Part shown: positions 9,701-19,460 of the stretch, piece after piece
How the letters are laid out: every line of letters starts with the position of its first letter
Numbering within the stretch: the stretch's first letter is position 1
NCBI GenBank assembly: GCA_029099685.1
Contig: JAQXOO010000013.1
Coordinates: forward strand, 1-64,000
DNA: 64,000 nucleotides
Direction of reading: 5' to 3'
Source: Clostridia bacterium
GTDB lineage: Bacteria > Bacillota > Clostridia > Oscillospirales > Butyricicoccaceae
Notes under the pieces: model-generated
Told to the model about the DNA's origin: nothing
Seen by the model: the letters and a program-made list of their open reading frames with translations, nothing else
The model's database searches: none
Program-made: the position numbers and the translations under genes

Positions 9701-10759
9701 TCAGCATTCCTCCAAGATCTCCCCAAGGGCGGAGACCAGCACTTGATTTTCCTGATGGGTCTTTACAGCGATGCGGCACCAGCCCGGGCCCAGACCGTGA
9801 TAGTTGCCGCAGTCCCGGATCTGGATGCCCTTTTCCAGCAGCTTTTGATGCAGGGGCAGCGGGCTGTAAAACAGCAGATAGTTGGCGCAGGAGGGGCAGA
9901 CCCGGAGTCCCATTTCTTCCAGGGACTGCTGCAAAAAGCGCCGCTCCTCCCGGATGATCTGCCGGGTGCGGTGCAGAAAAGCGGCCTCTCCCAGGGCGGC
10001 TACACCCGCGGCCTGTGCCGGGCCGGAGACGTTCCAGGGCTGCACCGTGCGGCTCATGGCGGTCAGCAGCGCAGGGTCTGCGGTAAGGCAGTAGCCCAGG
10101 CGCAGGCCCGCCATGCCGTAGCTTTTTGTAAAGGCTTTGAGGATCAGCAGGCCGGGGTACCGGGCCAGATCTTCTTTCATGCTCTGCTCCCTTCCCCCGT
10201 CGGTCAAGTCCAGAAAGCACTCGTCCAGAAACAGGCGGATGTTTTTCTCATGGCAGAGCCGGACGATGCGCTCCAGCAGGCTGCGCGCAATGACCTGCCC
10301 TGTGGGATTGTTGGGGTTGCAGAGGAATACCGCGTCCCATTTTCCCCCTTCCAGGCAAGATAAGAACGAATCATCCAGAAGAAAGCCGTTGTCTGCGTCC
10401 AACGGGTACCGCTCTACCCGGCAGCCTGCCGCCTCCAGCGCCGCGGAATACTCGGAAAAGGTGGGCGCCAGTTCCAGCGCGCGCCCAGGTCTGACCGCCG
10501 CGCAATAGGAAAAGATCAGTTCCGCCGCGCCGCAGCCGCAGAGGATGTACGTTTCCGGCACCTGCTCAAAGCGGGCAATGGCGGCCACCAGCTCCCGGCA
10601 GAAGGGGTCTGGATAGCGGTCCAGGCGGGCGGCAGCCTCTGTCACCGCCCTCCGGACGGCTTCTGGGGTGCCCAGCGGATTGGTGTTGGCGGAAAAGTCC
10701 AGCGTCACCGGGCGGCCGTACAGGTCGCCGCCGTGGGGATTGAGGGTCTGGTAAAGCAT
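9701..10759 (-). CDS. cobD: Threonine-phosphate decarboxylase (CobD; class I/II aminotransferase fold)
   Basis: HGGDLYG...[36 protein letters not shown]; embedded in the cbi cluster. Confidence 0.9.
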   Translation of the reverse strand: MLYQTLNPHGGDLYGRPVTLDFSANTNPLGTPEAVRRAVTEAAARLDRYPDPFCRELVAAIARFEQVPETYILCGCGAAELIFSYCAAVRPGRALELAPTFSEYSAALEAAGCRVERYPLDADNGFLLDDSFLSCLEGGKWDAVFLCNPNNPTGQVIARSLLERIVRLCHEKNIRLFLDECFLDLTDGGREQSMKEDLARYPGLLILKAFTKSYGMAGLRLGYCLTADPALLTAMSRTVQPWNVSGPAQAAGVAALGEAAFLHRTRQIIREERRFLQQSLEEMGLRVCPSCANYLLFYSPLPLHQKLLEKGIQIRDCGNYHGLGPGWCRIAVKTHQENQVLVSALGEILEEC

Positions 10760-10772
10760 GGGGAGCCTCCCT

Positions 10773-11735
10773 TTACAAAAGGATCAGCGCTTTTACGCCG
10801 CAGCACAGCAGCAGCGCCAGAACCGCTGTGCCGTACAGCAGACGGCAGGCGCGGGGGATATCCCGGTGTGTGATCTCCCGGACAGGGTCGCCGATGAACG
10901 GCTTTTTGTGGAGCACACCGTGATACCAGGCGTCGCCCGCCAGCCGCAGGCCCATCAGGCCCGCGCACACCGACTCGGTCTGGGCGGAATTGGGGCTGGC
11001 GTGGCGAAAGCGGTCCCGGCGGAAGATCTTCCAGCCGTTTTTCACATCCATCCCCAGCAGCCAGCCGGCGGCCAGCATCAGAAAGGCCGACAGCCGGGCG
11101 GGGACGAAGTTCATCAGGTCATCCATTTTCGCGGGCACCAGGCCGATGTTTTTATAGGGCGGCTCCACGTAGCCCAGCATGGAGTCCATGGTGTTCACCG
11201 CCTTGTAGAAAAAGCCCAGGGGCGCGCCGCCCACGGCCGCGAACAGCATGGGGGCCACCACGCCGTCGGAGGTATTTTCCGCCACGGTCTCCACCGCGGC
11301 GCGGGTAACGCCCCCGTCGTCCAGCCGCTGCGTATCCCGGCCTACGATCATGGAGACGGCCCGGCGCGCCTTGTCCAGATCTCCGGCCTCCAGGGCGCAA
11401 AACACCCGCATACTCTCGTCCCGAAGGGATTTTGTTGCCAGTATCTGCCAGCACATGACGCTTTCCGCCGCCAGTCGCAGCCAGGGGCTGACCCGGTGGC
11501 ACAGCCAAAGCACGGCCACGGGGACCGCGGTGGAAACGGCGGCCACCATGACCCACAAAACGCCGCCGGCGATATTCTCGCCAAGGACAGTCTTGGGAAA
11601 CAGGCGGCGCAGGATCTTTTCAAAAAAGGAGATCAGCTTGCCGATGCCCACCACCGGGTGGGGGATGTCGTGAGGATCTCCCACCACCAGATCGATGCAG
11701 AAGCCCGCCGCAAGGGCTAACAGGGACCATTTCAT
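10773..11735 (-). CDS. cbiB: Adenosylcobinamide-phosphate synthase (CbiB)
   Basis: DLVVGDPHDIPHPVVGIGKLI; VAENTSDGVVAPMLFAAVGGAPLGFFYKAVNTMDSM. Confidence 0.95.
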   Translation of the reverse strand: MKWSLLALAAGFCIDLVVGDPHDIPHPVVGIGKLISFFEKILRRLFPKTVLGENIAGGVLWVMVAAVSTAVPVAVLWLCHRVSPWLRLAAESVMCWQILATKSLRDESMRVFCALEAGDLDKARRAVSMIVGRDTQRLDDGGVTRAAVETVAENTSDGVVAPMLFAAVGGAPLGFFYKAVNTMDSMLGYVEPPYKNIGLVPAKMDDLMNFVPARLSAFLMLAAGWLLGMDVKNGWKIFRRDRFRHASPNSAQTESVCAGLMGLRLAGDAWYHGVLHKKPFIGDPVREITHRDIPRACRLLYGTAVLALLLCCGVKALILL

Positions 11736-13720
11736 TTCCCGTTCCCTCCTGCCTGCATGGTAAAGATATAAATGGGGTTCTGCCCGGTCATCAGGTGGTA
11801 ACTTCCGGCGGTCAGTCCCCGGGCCACTGTCACGGAAATGACCTCATGCTCTGAAAAGGGAAAGGCCCGGACGCAGTCTGTCAGCTCCGCCACAGATTCC
11901 AGGGAAATGGCGGTGGCCACGATGCGGACGCCGGGATTTTTCTCCAGCAGCAGGGCGATGATATCCTTCATATTGCCCGAAGTGCCGCCGATGAAGGCAT
12001 GGGTGGGCGCGGGCAGGTCCCGGCAGGCCTCCGGCGCGCAGCCGGAGACCACGGTGAGGTTTTCCGCGGCAAACCTGGTTTTGTTTTCCCGGAGCAGCGC
12101 CACGGCGGCGTCCTTCCGCTCAATGGCATATACCCGGCCCTTCCGGGCCTGCAGCGCCATCTCAATGGCCACAGACCCGGTACCCGCACCTACATCCCAG
12201 CAGACGGAATCCGCAGTCAGCTGCAGCTTGGACAGGCAAATGGCCCGCACCTCGCTCTTGGTCATAGGGACCACACCGTCGTCGCTGCCGCCTCTCTGAA
12301 AGGCCGCATCCGGCAAGCCATGGGTAACAATGTGCTTTGCCCCCCGGTTTTCGATCAGCGCCACGCTCAGGGTCTCAAAGGACTGTTCCGAAAGCTCCGC
12401 CGCCGTACCCACGGTGATCTTTTCGTCAGGATAGCTGAGTTTTTCGCCCACGCTGACCCGGACGTCCCCCAGGCCGGCGTCTGTAAGGGTCCGGCACAGG
12501 CGGGTCATGCCGTCCTCTCCGCCCACCAGGGCAAACACCCGGGCATTGGCGCGGATATCCGGCACAATATTGTGCTCTCTCCCATGAACACTGACGGGAA
12601 CCACATCTTCATAAGAGGTCCCCAGCCGCGCACAGAGATAGGCAAGAGAACTGAGGCCCGGAAGCACCTTCACTTGAGAATCTTTGAGTTTAGGCAAAAG
12701 CTTCTTTGCCCCGCTGAAAAATCCCACATCCCCGGACATCACCACGGCGAAGCTGCGGTGTTCCCGGTGGGCGGCAATATGCGCGGCGATGGCCTCCGGA
12801 TCGATGGCTTGAAAAACCGCCTGTCCGGGGCGGGCCACCGCCTCGGTCATGCGTTTGGCGCCGATGACGCAGTCTGCCTGTTCGATGGCGGTCCGGACTT
12901 CACCGGTCATGGCGGCCCGGCTGCCGGGGCCGATGCCCACCACCGCCACCCGGGGCTGCCGGTTCAGGCCGAAGCGCCTGCACACCAACTCCAGCGCGTC
13001 GGAAAGGCTGCTGCCCTTCCGCTGGGCGGGGCGGCCAATGACCACCAGCACCGCGCCCGCGGCACGGGCGGCGGCCGCCTTTTCCGCAAAACCGCCCCGG
13101 CTGCCGCTCTCCTTGGTGACCAGGTACGCGGCAGACACCGCTTTAAGCATAGCCACGTTCATTTCCACCGAAAAAGGCCCCTGCATGGCGAAAATATGGG
13201 CAGGGGCAAGCCGGGCTTCCCGGCACAGCCGCAGGGATTCCTCCATGGGCAGCACCCGGGCATAGACCCGCTCCCCGAAGTCCCTGATGGCGGTGTAGCG
13301 GGCCAGCTCCTTGCTGCCGGTGGTCAGCAGGATGTTGCCCCGGGTAGTGTTGAGATAGTCCGCCGCGCTGCCGGCGTCGGGGACAAAGACCGCGTCCTCC
13401 GGGGCGGTGTTTTCCTCCCGCAGCAGGCGCAGATATTCCGTCCCGGTGTCCCCACAGGCCCCGGCAATGTTTTCGGTGACCTCCGCGGCGTAGGGATGGG
13501 TGGCGTCCACCACCAGGTCAAAGCCCTCCCGCTCCATCAGGGTCCGCATTTCCTCCCGGGTCATGCGTTTGGCGGAAACCGTCAGGTTGTCCGCCGCGGG
13601 CAGCAGCGTCTCGCCGTATTCCGTGGCCACGCAGGCGGTCACCGCCACCGGCTGCCCCGCGAGAAACTCCACCAGCGCACGGCCCTCGGTGGTTCCGGCA
13701 AACACACAGAGCTTAGACAT
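11732..13720 (-). CDS. Triple fusion: precorrin-6A reductase (CbiJ/CobK) + precorrin-6Y methyltransferase (CbiE) + decarboxylating C15-methyltransferase (CbiT)
   Basis: N-terminal SKLCVFAGTTEGRALVEFL...DATHPYA (CbiJ); middle PRVAVVGIGPGSRAAMT (CbiE); C-terminal PMTKSEVRAICLSKLQL...CWDVGAGTGSVAIEMAL (CbiT). Confidence 0.92.
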   Translation of the reverse strand: MSKLCVFAGTTEGRALVEFLAGQPVAVTACVATEYGETLLPAADNLTVSAKRMTREEMRTLMEREGFDLVVDATHPYAAEVTENIAGACGDTGTEYLRLLREENTAPEDAVFVPDAGSAADYLNTTRGNILLTTGSKELARYTAIRDFGERVYARVLPMEESLRLCREARLAPAHIFAMQGPFSVEMNVAMLKAVSAAYLVTKESGSRGGFAEKAAAARAAGAVLVVIGRPAQRKGSSLSDALELVCRRFGLNRQPRVAVVGIGPGSRAAMTGEVRTAIEQADCVIGAKRMTEAVARPGQAVFQAIDPEAIAAHIAAHREHRSFAVVMSGDVGFFSGAKKLLPKLKDSQVKVLPGLSSLAYLCARLGTSYEDVVPVSVHGREHNIVPDIRANARVFALVGGEDGMTRLCRTLTDAGLGDVRVSVGEKLSYPDEKITVGTAAELSEQSFETLSVALIENRGAKHIVTHGLPDAAFQRGGSDDGVVPMTKSEVRAICLSKLQLTADSVCWDVGAGTGSVAIEMALQARKGRVYAIERKDAAVALLRENKTRFAAENLTVVSGCAPEACRDLPAPTHAFIGGTSGNMKDIIALLLEKNPGVRIVATAISLESVAELTDCVRAFPFSEHEVISVTVARGLTAGSYHLMTGQNPIYIFTMQAGGNGK

Positions 13721-14447
13721 CCCGGTACCCTCTGGGTGTGACCAGCTTGCCGCCAATGACCCGCGTCTGGGCGTTGCCCACAAACACCGTGCTGAACATA
13801 TCTACCTCTGTGTCATCCCGCAGGGCGGCCAGGGTCAGAAGGCGAGCGCTTTCGCCCTCCCGGCCGATGTTCCGGACGACGCCGCACAGGCGGTCCGCCG
13901 GCAGCCGGCGCAGCAGGATCTCGCAGGCCTGCTTAAGATGCTGGGGCCGGGTCCTGCTCACCGGGTTATACAGAACCACCGTCAGATCAGACGTTGCGGC
14001 GGCCTCCAGCCGGGCCTCGATCTTGTCCCAGGGCGTCAGATAATCGCTCAGGCTGATGACCGCAAAATCGTGGGTCAGCGGAGCGCCCAGCAGGGCCGCG
14101 CCGCTGCAGGCGGCAGTCAGGCCGGGGACCACCTCTACAGCGGGTTGTGCGCTTTCTCCCCGCAGTTCATAGATCAGCGCGGCCATACCGTAGATGCCGC
14201 TGTCGCCGGAGCATACCATGGCCACCTGTTTGCCTTCCCGGGCGGCATCCAGTGCCATGCGGCAGCGGTCCACCTCCCGGGTCATGGGGGTGCTCCGAAA
14301 CTCCTTTCCGGGATAGCGTTCTTTCACCAGGTCCACATAGACCGTATAGCCGATGATGGTATCGCATTCCCGCAGCACGCGGTCCGCGCGGACCGTCATA
14401 TTGTCATAATCACCGGGGCCGATGCCCACAATACTCAGCTTACTCAA
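13713..14447 (-). CDS. cbiH: Precorrin-3B C17-methyltransferase (CbiH/CobJ)
   Basis: MSKLSIVGIGPGDYDNMTVRADRVLRECDTIIGYTVYVDLV; VCSGDSGIYGMA. Confidence 0.93.
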   Translation of the reverse strand: MSKLSIVGIGPGDYDNMTVRADRVLRECDTIIGYTVYVDLVKERYPGKEFRSTPMTREVDRCRMALDAAREGKQVAMVCSGDSGIYGMAALIYELRGESAQPAVEVVPGLTAACSGAALLGAPLTHDFAVISLSDYLTPWDKIEARLEAAATSDLTVVLYNPVSRTRPQHLKQACEILLRRLPADRLCGVVRNIGREGESARLLTLAALRDDTEVDMFSTVFVGNAQTRVIGGKLVTPRGYRDV

Positions 14448-15459
14448 AATGTACCTCCCAATTTGTCATGGCGACGGCCACGGTCACGCCCCCATGGACC
14501 GTCTTTTTCACCAGCAGGTTTTCCGCGCCCACCATGGCGGCCCGCTCGCAGACATTGTCCACTCCGGTGACCGCCTGCACCCGCGGGGACGCCGTAAAGG
14601 TTCCCGGCACTGCCCGCAGCTGCTCCGCGGCATAGAACACGGCGGGCAGCTCCCGCTCCCTGCAGAAGGCCAGCAAGCCTTCTTCGTCGGATTTGAGGTC
14701 GATAGACGCCGCCTGTCCAATGGCTTTCGGATGGATGTTATGCTCCTGCAGCACCAGGTCCACGGCCTCGCGGAGCTTCTCCACAGGGGTGCCCCGGCGG
14801 CAGCCCAGCCCCAGGCGCAGCACCGGCGGCACCAGCAGCAGGGTGTGGGCAAAGGGCTTTTCCCGCAGGTGGGAGATGCAGATGCCGGTCTCTCCGCAGG
14901 CACCTTCCACCACGCCCGCAGGCAGCTCTGTCCTGATGGGAAACCGGCTCACCAGGGGCACGGGATGCTCCAGAATGGCGGCAGACACCGCCTTGGCTTC
15001 GGCCATGTTTGTGATGGCCAGGCCCTGCCGCGCCGCCCAGGCGTCCACCGAGAATTTTCGGTTGATGTCGGTGGCGGTGGTAATGACAGGGGTAGCGTCC
15101 AGCACTTCTGCCAATTTGCGTGCCAGTTCATTGGCGCCGCCGATATGGCCGGACAGCAGCGGGATCACAAAATGTCCCAGCTCGTCCATGGAGATAACGG
15201 CGGGGTCGGTGCGCTTATCTTTTACAAAGGGAGCGATCTCCCGCACGGCGATGCCGGCGGAGCCCACGAACACCATGGCGTCAGCCCACTGGAACACAGG
15301 GCCGTAAAAGGATCTGCTGGGACGTTCGATGGGTGCGAAACCCGGCTCCTCAAAGCGCGCCATGGTATAGGCCCGCACTTCTCCTTCCGGCAGGGCCGCC
15401 ATGACACGGCGGGCCGTTTTACAGCCCTGGCGGCTGTATGCGAACACTGCGGCCTTCAT
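14440..15459 (-). CDS. cbiG: Cobalt-precorrin-5A hydrolase (CbiG)
   Basis: PFVKDKRTDPAVISMDELGHFVIPLLSGHIGGANELA; C-terminal LGLGCRRGTPVEKL. Confidence 0.93.
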   Translation of the reverse strand: MKAAVFAYSRQGCKTARRVMAALPEGEVRAYTMARFEEPGFAPIERPSRSFYGPVFQWADAMVFVGSAGIAVREIAPFVKDKRTDPAVISMDELGHFVIPLLSGHIGGANELARKLAEVLDATPVITTATDINRKFSVDAWAARQGLAITNMAEAKAVSAAILEHPVPLVSRFPIRTELPAGVVEGACGETGICISHLREKPFAHTLLLVPPVLRLGLGCRRGTPVEKLREAVDLVLQEHNIHPKAIGQAASIDLKSDEEGLLAFCRERELPAVFYAAEQLRAVPGTFTASPRVQAVTGVDNVCERAAMVGAENLLVKKTVHGGVTVAVAMTNWEVHFE

Positions 15460-16211
15460 TTGCCCGCCTTTCGGAATTCCGTGGAAAACTCGGGAGCGTA
15501 CAGGCGGGAGCGGGTGTATTGCTCGCCCATGCAGCCGCCCACGATGATGAGGGATGTCTTGGTCAGACCGTTTTCCGTAACAGTGCTGTGCAGGGTGTCC
15601 ACCGTACAGCGGAAGATCTTTTCATCGGGCCAGGTGGCCTTATAGACCACCGCAACCGGGGTGCTGCCGGGATAGCCCCCCTCCAGCAGCTCGGCCTGGA
15701 GCTTTTCGGTAAGACTTGTGCTCAGGAACAGCACCATGGTGGACTGATGGGCCGCCAGGGAGCGGATGGATTCCCGCTCCGGCACAGCCGTGCGGCCGGC
15801 GGTACGGGTGATGATGACCGTCTGGCTCACATCGGGCAGGGTGTATTCGGCCCGCAGGGCGGCCGCCGCCCCGCAGAAGGCGCTGACGCCGGGGCAGACA
15901 TCGTAGCCGATACCCAGTTTTTCCAGCTCGTCAAACTGCTCCCGCACGGCTCCGTAAATGCTGGAATCGCCGGTATGCAGGCGCACGGTGGTCTTTCCCG
16001 CGGCTTCGGCGGCCTGCACCACTTCCAGCACCTGCTCCAGGGTCATCTCAGCACTGTTGTGGATCTCACAGCCGGGCCGGGTGTACCGCAGCACGTCCGG
16101 GTTCACCAGGGAGCCTGCGTAGATGACCACGTCCGCCTCCTCCAAAAGCCGCGCGCCCCGCACGGTGATCAGATCCGCAGCGCCGCTGCCCGCACCAACA
16201 AAATGTACCAT
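15456..16211 (-). CDS. cbiF: Precorrin-4 C11-methyltransferase (CbiF/CobM)
   Basis: MVHFVGAGSGAADLITVRGARLLEEADVVIYAGSLVNPDVL; RLHTGDSSIYGAVREQ. Confidence 0.95.
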   Translation of the reverse strand: MVHFVGAGSGAADLITVRGARLLEEADVVIYAGSLVNPDVLRYTRPGCEIHNSAEMTLEQVLEVVQAAEAAGKTTVRLHTGDSSIYGAVREQFDELEKLGIGYDVCPGVSAFCGAAAALRAEYTLPDVSQTVIITRTAGRTAVPERESIRSLAAHQSTMVLFLSTSLTEKLQAELLEGGYPGSTPVAVVYKATWPDEKIFRCTVDTLHSTVTENGLTKTSLIIVGGCMGEQYTRSRLYAPEFSTEFRKAGK

Positions 16212-16214
16212 AAA

Positions 16215-17345
16215 TCATTCCTCCGTAATTTTTTGGATCAATGCTTCTGTATTGCCTGTCTTTCCAAGCAGGCCGTAGACTTTGGAAAAGAGCGCCGCGC
16301 CCACCTCCATGTCCGGCCCGGCCCGGATCTCCAGCAGCTTCTGCACCCGGGATGTGAGATGCGTCATGACTTCTTCGTAAATTTTTTCTTCCTGAAGTAC
16401 CCTCAGCGCGTCGTCGCAGGCCACACATTCCAGCATTTCCGCCGCGCCCCGGGGGCTGACACCGCACAGGGCCGCCTGGGCGGTGAGGATGTCCATGCGG
16501 CAATCGCCGTATTTGGAGTGGGTATTGAACATACCGCCGGCGATCTTCACCAGCTTGCCGATGTGGCCGATGAGCAGCACGCCCCGGAAGCCCATCTCAC
16601 GGCACAGGTCCATGGCGTCGCCGATAAAATTGGACGTCTGCACGGCAAGGTCGGGATCGATCCCCAGGCTGTCCCGGATGAAATCGGAACCGTAGTTGCC
16701 CGGGGTCAGCAGTACATAATCTGCACCATTGGCCCGGCGCTGTTTGAGTTCCACCCTGATGGTATCCACCAGCGCCTGCTCGCTCATAGGCTCCACGATG
16801 CCCGTGGTGCCCAGGATGGAGATGCCGCCCACGATACCCAGCCGGGGGTTAAAGGTCTTTTGGGCCAGCCGTTCCCCCTCCGGCACGGAAATGACCACCG
16901 ACAGGCCGCCCGTGTGGTCTGTCAGGCGGCAGACCTCCTCTACATTTTCCCGGATCATCTGACGGGGGACGGAATTGATGGCAGCCGCCCCCACCGGCTG
17001 GTCGAGGCCCCGCTTCGTGACCCGTCCCACGCCCCTGCCGCCGTCGATGGTGATGCCCGGTGTCTCTGCATAGGATACCTCCGCATAGACCAGGGCGCCT
17101 TTTGTCACATCCGGGTCATCGCCGCTGTCTTTTTCGATGGCGCAGGAAACCCGGTTCTCATGCATGTCGATCTCATGCACTTCCAGGTCCAGCGGGATCC
17201 CCTTTGGCGTAATGAGTGAAATGCGCTCCCGGCGAATACCGGTGAGCAGCATCCAGGCGGCGGCTTTTGCCGCGGCGGCGGCGCAGGAACCGGTGGTGTA
17301 CCCCAGCCGCAGACGCTTGCCCTCCCTTTCGATGTACCGTTCCAT
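16215..17345 (-). CDS. cbiD: Cobalt-precorrin-5B (C1)-methyltransferase (CbiD)
   Basis: RLGYTTGSCAAAAAKAAAWMLL; DDPDVTKGALVYAEV; GGTTGIVEPMSE-type motif. Confidence 0.95.
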   Translation of the reverse strand: MERYIEREGKRLRLGYTTGSCAAAAAKAAAWMLLTGIRRERISLITPKGIPLDLEVHEIDMHENRVSCAIEKDSGDDPDVTKGALVYAEVSYAETPGITIDGGRGVGRVTKRGLDQPVGAAAINSVPRQMIRENVEEVCRLTDHTGGLSVVISVPEGERLAQKTFNPRLGIVGGISILGTTGIVEPMSEQALVDTIRVELKQRRANGADYVLLTPGNYGSDFIRDSLGIDPDLAVQTSNFIGDAMDLCREMGFRGVLLIGHIGKLVKIAGGMFNTHSKYGDCRMDILTAQAALCGVSPRGAAEMLECVACDDALRVLQEEKIYEEVMTHLTSRVQKLLEIRAGPDMEVGAALFSKVYGLLGKTGNTEALIQKITEE

Positions 17346-17977
17346 TACCGGGTGATCTGATAGAGCATGGCGTTGCAGATGGCGGCGGCCACGTTGCTGC
17401 CGCCCTTTCTGCCCCGGGCCACGATAAAGGGCACGTCGTCCTGCAGGATCAGCTCCTTGCTCTCCACCACATTGACAAAGCCCACCGGCACGCCGATGAT
17501 GAGGGCGGGCTTTACTGTTCCTGCTTCCATCAGCTCATGTAAGGCGATGAGCGCGGTAGGCGCATTCCCCACCGCAAAGATACAGGGTTTGTCCAGCTTG
17601 GCTGCTTTCTCCATAGAGACAGCGGAACGGGTGATCCCACGCGCCTTTGCTTCCTCCGCCACATCCGGATCAGCAATAAAACAATGGACCTGACCGCCAA
17701 GTTTGCCCAGAATGGTCTTGTTGATGCCGGACATGGCCATGCTGGTATCGGTGACGATGTGACAGCCGGCCCGGAGCGCCTCAATGCCCTTTGCCACCGC
17801 TCCGGGAGAAAACACCAGGTTGTCCGCATACTCAAAATCGGCGGTGGTATGGATGACCCGCTTGATGACCGGCTCGTTTTCCGGGTCCAGCTTCCGGTCG
17901 CCCAGCAGTTCGGTGATGATCTCAAAGCTGCGCTTTTCAATTTCCATGGGCTTCACAATGTCAAACACGTGCTTCAC
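17345..17977 (-). CDS. cbiC: Precorrin-8X methylmutase (CbiC/CobH)
   Basis: ERSFEIITELLG...VIKRVIHTTADFEYADNLVFSPGAV; GNAPTALIALHELM. Confidence 0.95.
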   Translation of the reverse strand: MKHVFDIVKPMEIEKRSFEIITELLGDRKLDPENEPVIKRVIHTTADFEYADNLVFSPGAVAKGIEALRAGCHIVTDTSMAMSGINKTILGKLGGQVHCFIADPDVAEEAKARGITRSAVSMEKAAKLDKPCIFAVGNAPTALIALHELMEAGTVKPALIIGVPVGFVNVVESKELILQDDVPFIVARGRKGGSNVAAAICNAMLYQITR

Positions 17978-19373
17978 GCTCCTTTAAACAGGTCTCATAA
18001 AAGCCTTTTGCAAAGGCGGGATTGGCATAAAAATGAAAGTGGGGATACCCGGCGTACAGCCGGCCGTTTGCCGTCACGCAGTCCCAGGTCTTACCGTTTG
18101 CCTTTGCGGCGGTAAAGCTGCCGCCGGAGGGCACCACATCCCAATGGTGGAACTCGTGGCCGCGGATGGTTTCTCCTGCTTTGCACAGCATATTGTCCTC
18201 CTTGGCGGTCAGCGTCACATAGCCGAACCGGGTGAGCTTTCCCTTGTCGAAGCACACGCCGGGCAAAAAGCCCGCCATGGGCCATTCTCCGATCCCCTCT
18301 GTCAGGTACATGAAGCCGCCGCATTCCGCAATGCAGGGCAGCCCCCTTTCCAGCGCGGCGCGTATGGCGCTGCGCATGGCGGTGTTTTCGCTCAACTCCC
18401 TGGCATACAGCTCCGGATAGCCGCCGCCCAGATACAGGCCGTGGATCTTTTCCGGCAGGGCCCGGTCATTCAGCGGACTGAAGTCCACCAGCTCCGCGCC
18501 CATGTCCCGAAGCGCCTGCAGGCTGTCCTCGTAGTAAAAGCAAAAGGCCCGGTCCCGCGCCACGGCGATGCGCACCGGCGTGTCATAGTGCGGCAGTTCC
18601 ACAGGATCGCAGCAGACGGCTTCTGCCGTCTCTGCCAGTGCCAGCAGGCCGTCCAGATCCACGGTCTTTTCCGCCTGGGCGGCCAGCGCCGCCAGTTTCT
18701 CTTTCAGGCCCTCCACCTCAGCGGCGGTCACCAGGCCCAGATGGCGGCTCTCCAGGACGCAGTCCGGCATGGGGGGCAGATAGCCCAGCGGCGTCACCCG
18801 GCCCCCAAAGCGCTCCCGTATGGCCCCGGCCAGCGCCTCATAGGTCATGGGGCTGCACCGGTTGAGAATGACGCCCCGGATGCCGCTGTCCGGACAAAAA
18901 GTGAGAAAGCCGTGTATGGCCGCCAGCACCGACAGGGATGCGCCTTTCGCGTTGACCACCAGAACGGCGGGCGTGCGGGAAGCCTTTGCCAGCTCGTAGG
19001 AGCTGGCTTTTGCAGAGGTCAGGCCCATGCCGTCATAGTAGCCCATGACGCCCTCGATGACGCTGACGTCGCAGCCCCAGCTGTTCCGGGCCAGCAGGCA
19101 GTTGGCGGTGTTTTCATCAAAAAAGAACAGGTCCAGGTTGGCGCTTTTGGCGCCGATGATGTGGCTGTGGAACATGGGGTCGATGTAATCCGGCCCGCAT
19201 TTGAAGGCCCCCACCCGTAAGCCGCGGTTGACCAGAGCCTGCAGCACCGCGCAGGTCACTGTGGTCTTGCCGCAGCCGCTGCTGGCGCCCGCCAGAAGGA
19301 CCCGTGGCACAGGCTGCTCCATCGGGCGGCGTCCTTCCGCGGCGGAAGGACAGGCACCGTTTTTCATACGCAT
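17961..19373 (-). CDS. cbiA: Cobyrinate a,c-diamide synthase (CbiA/CobB)
   Basis: PRVLLAGASSGCGKTTVTCAVLQALVNRGLRVGAFKCGPDYIDPMFH; IAECGGFMYL amidotransferase motif. The true start may be downstream of the ORF start. Confidence 0.93.
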   Translation of the reverse strand: MRMKNGACPSAAEGRRPMEQPVPRVLLAGASSGCGKTTVTCAVLQALVNRGLRVGAFKCGPDYIDPMFHSHIIGAKSANLDLFFFDENTANCLLARNSWGCDVSVIEGVMGYYDGMGLTSAKASSYELAKASRTPAVLVVNAKGASLSVLAAIHGFLTFCPDSGIRGVILNRCSPMTYEALAGAIRERFGGRVTPLGYLPPMPDCVLESRHLGLVTAAEVEGLKEKLAALAAQAEKTVDLDGLLALAETAEAVCCDPVELPHYDTPVRIAVARDRAFCFYYEDSLQALRDMGAELVDFSPLNDRALPEKIHGLYLGGGYPELYARELSENTAMRSAIRAALERGLPCIAECGGFMYLTEGIGEWPMAGFLPGVCFDKGKLTRFGYVTLTAKEDNMLCKAGETIRGHEFHHWDVVPSGGSFTAAKANGKTWDCVTANGRLYAGYPHFHFYANPAFAKGFYETCLKEREARV

Positions 19374-19460
19374 TCTCCTGTCTCAGATGGTTTGGGTGAT
19401 GCCGTGAAAACGGCGGCAAGCGGGGCGGCTCCCATCAACAGGCGCCGCCCCGCCGTCGGA

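Noticed and set aside
8089-9957. 622-aa plus-strand ORF
   Set aside because: Antisense to cbiP, low-complexity composition, no recognisable domain.
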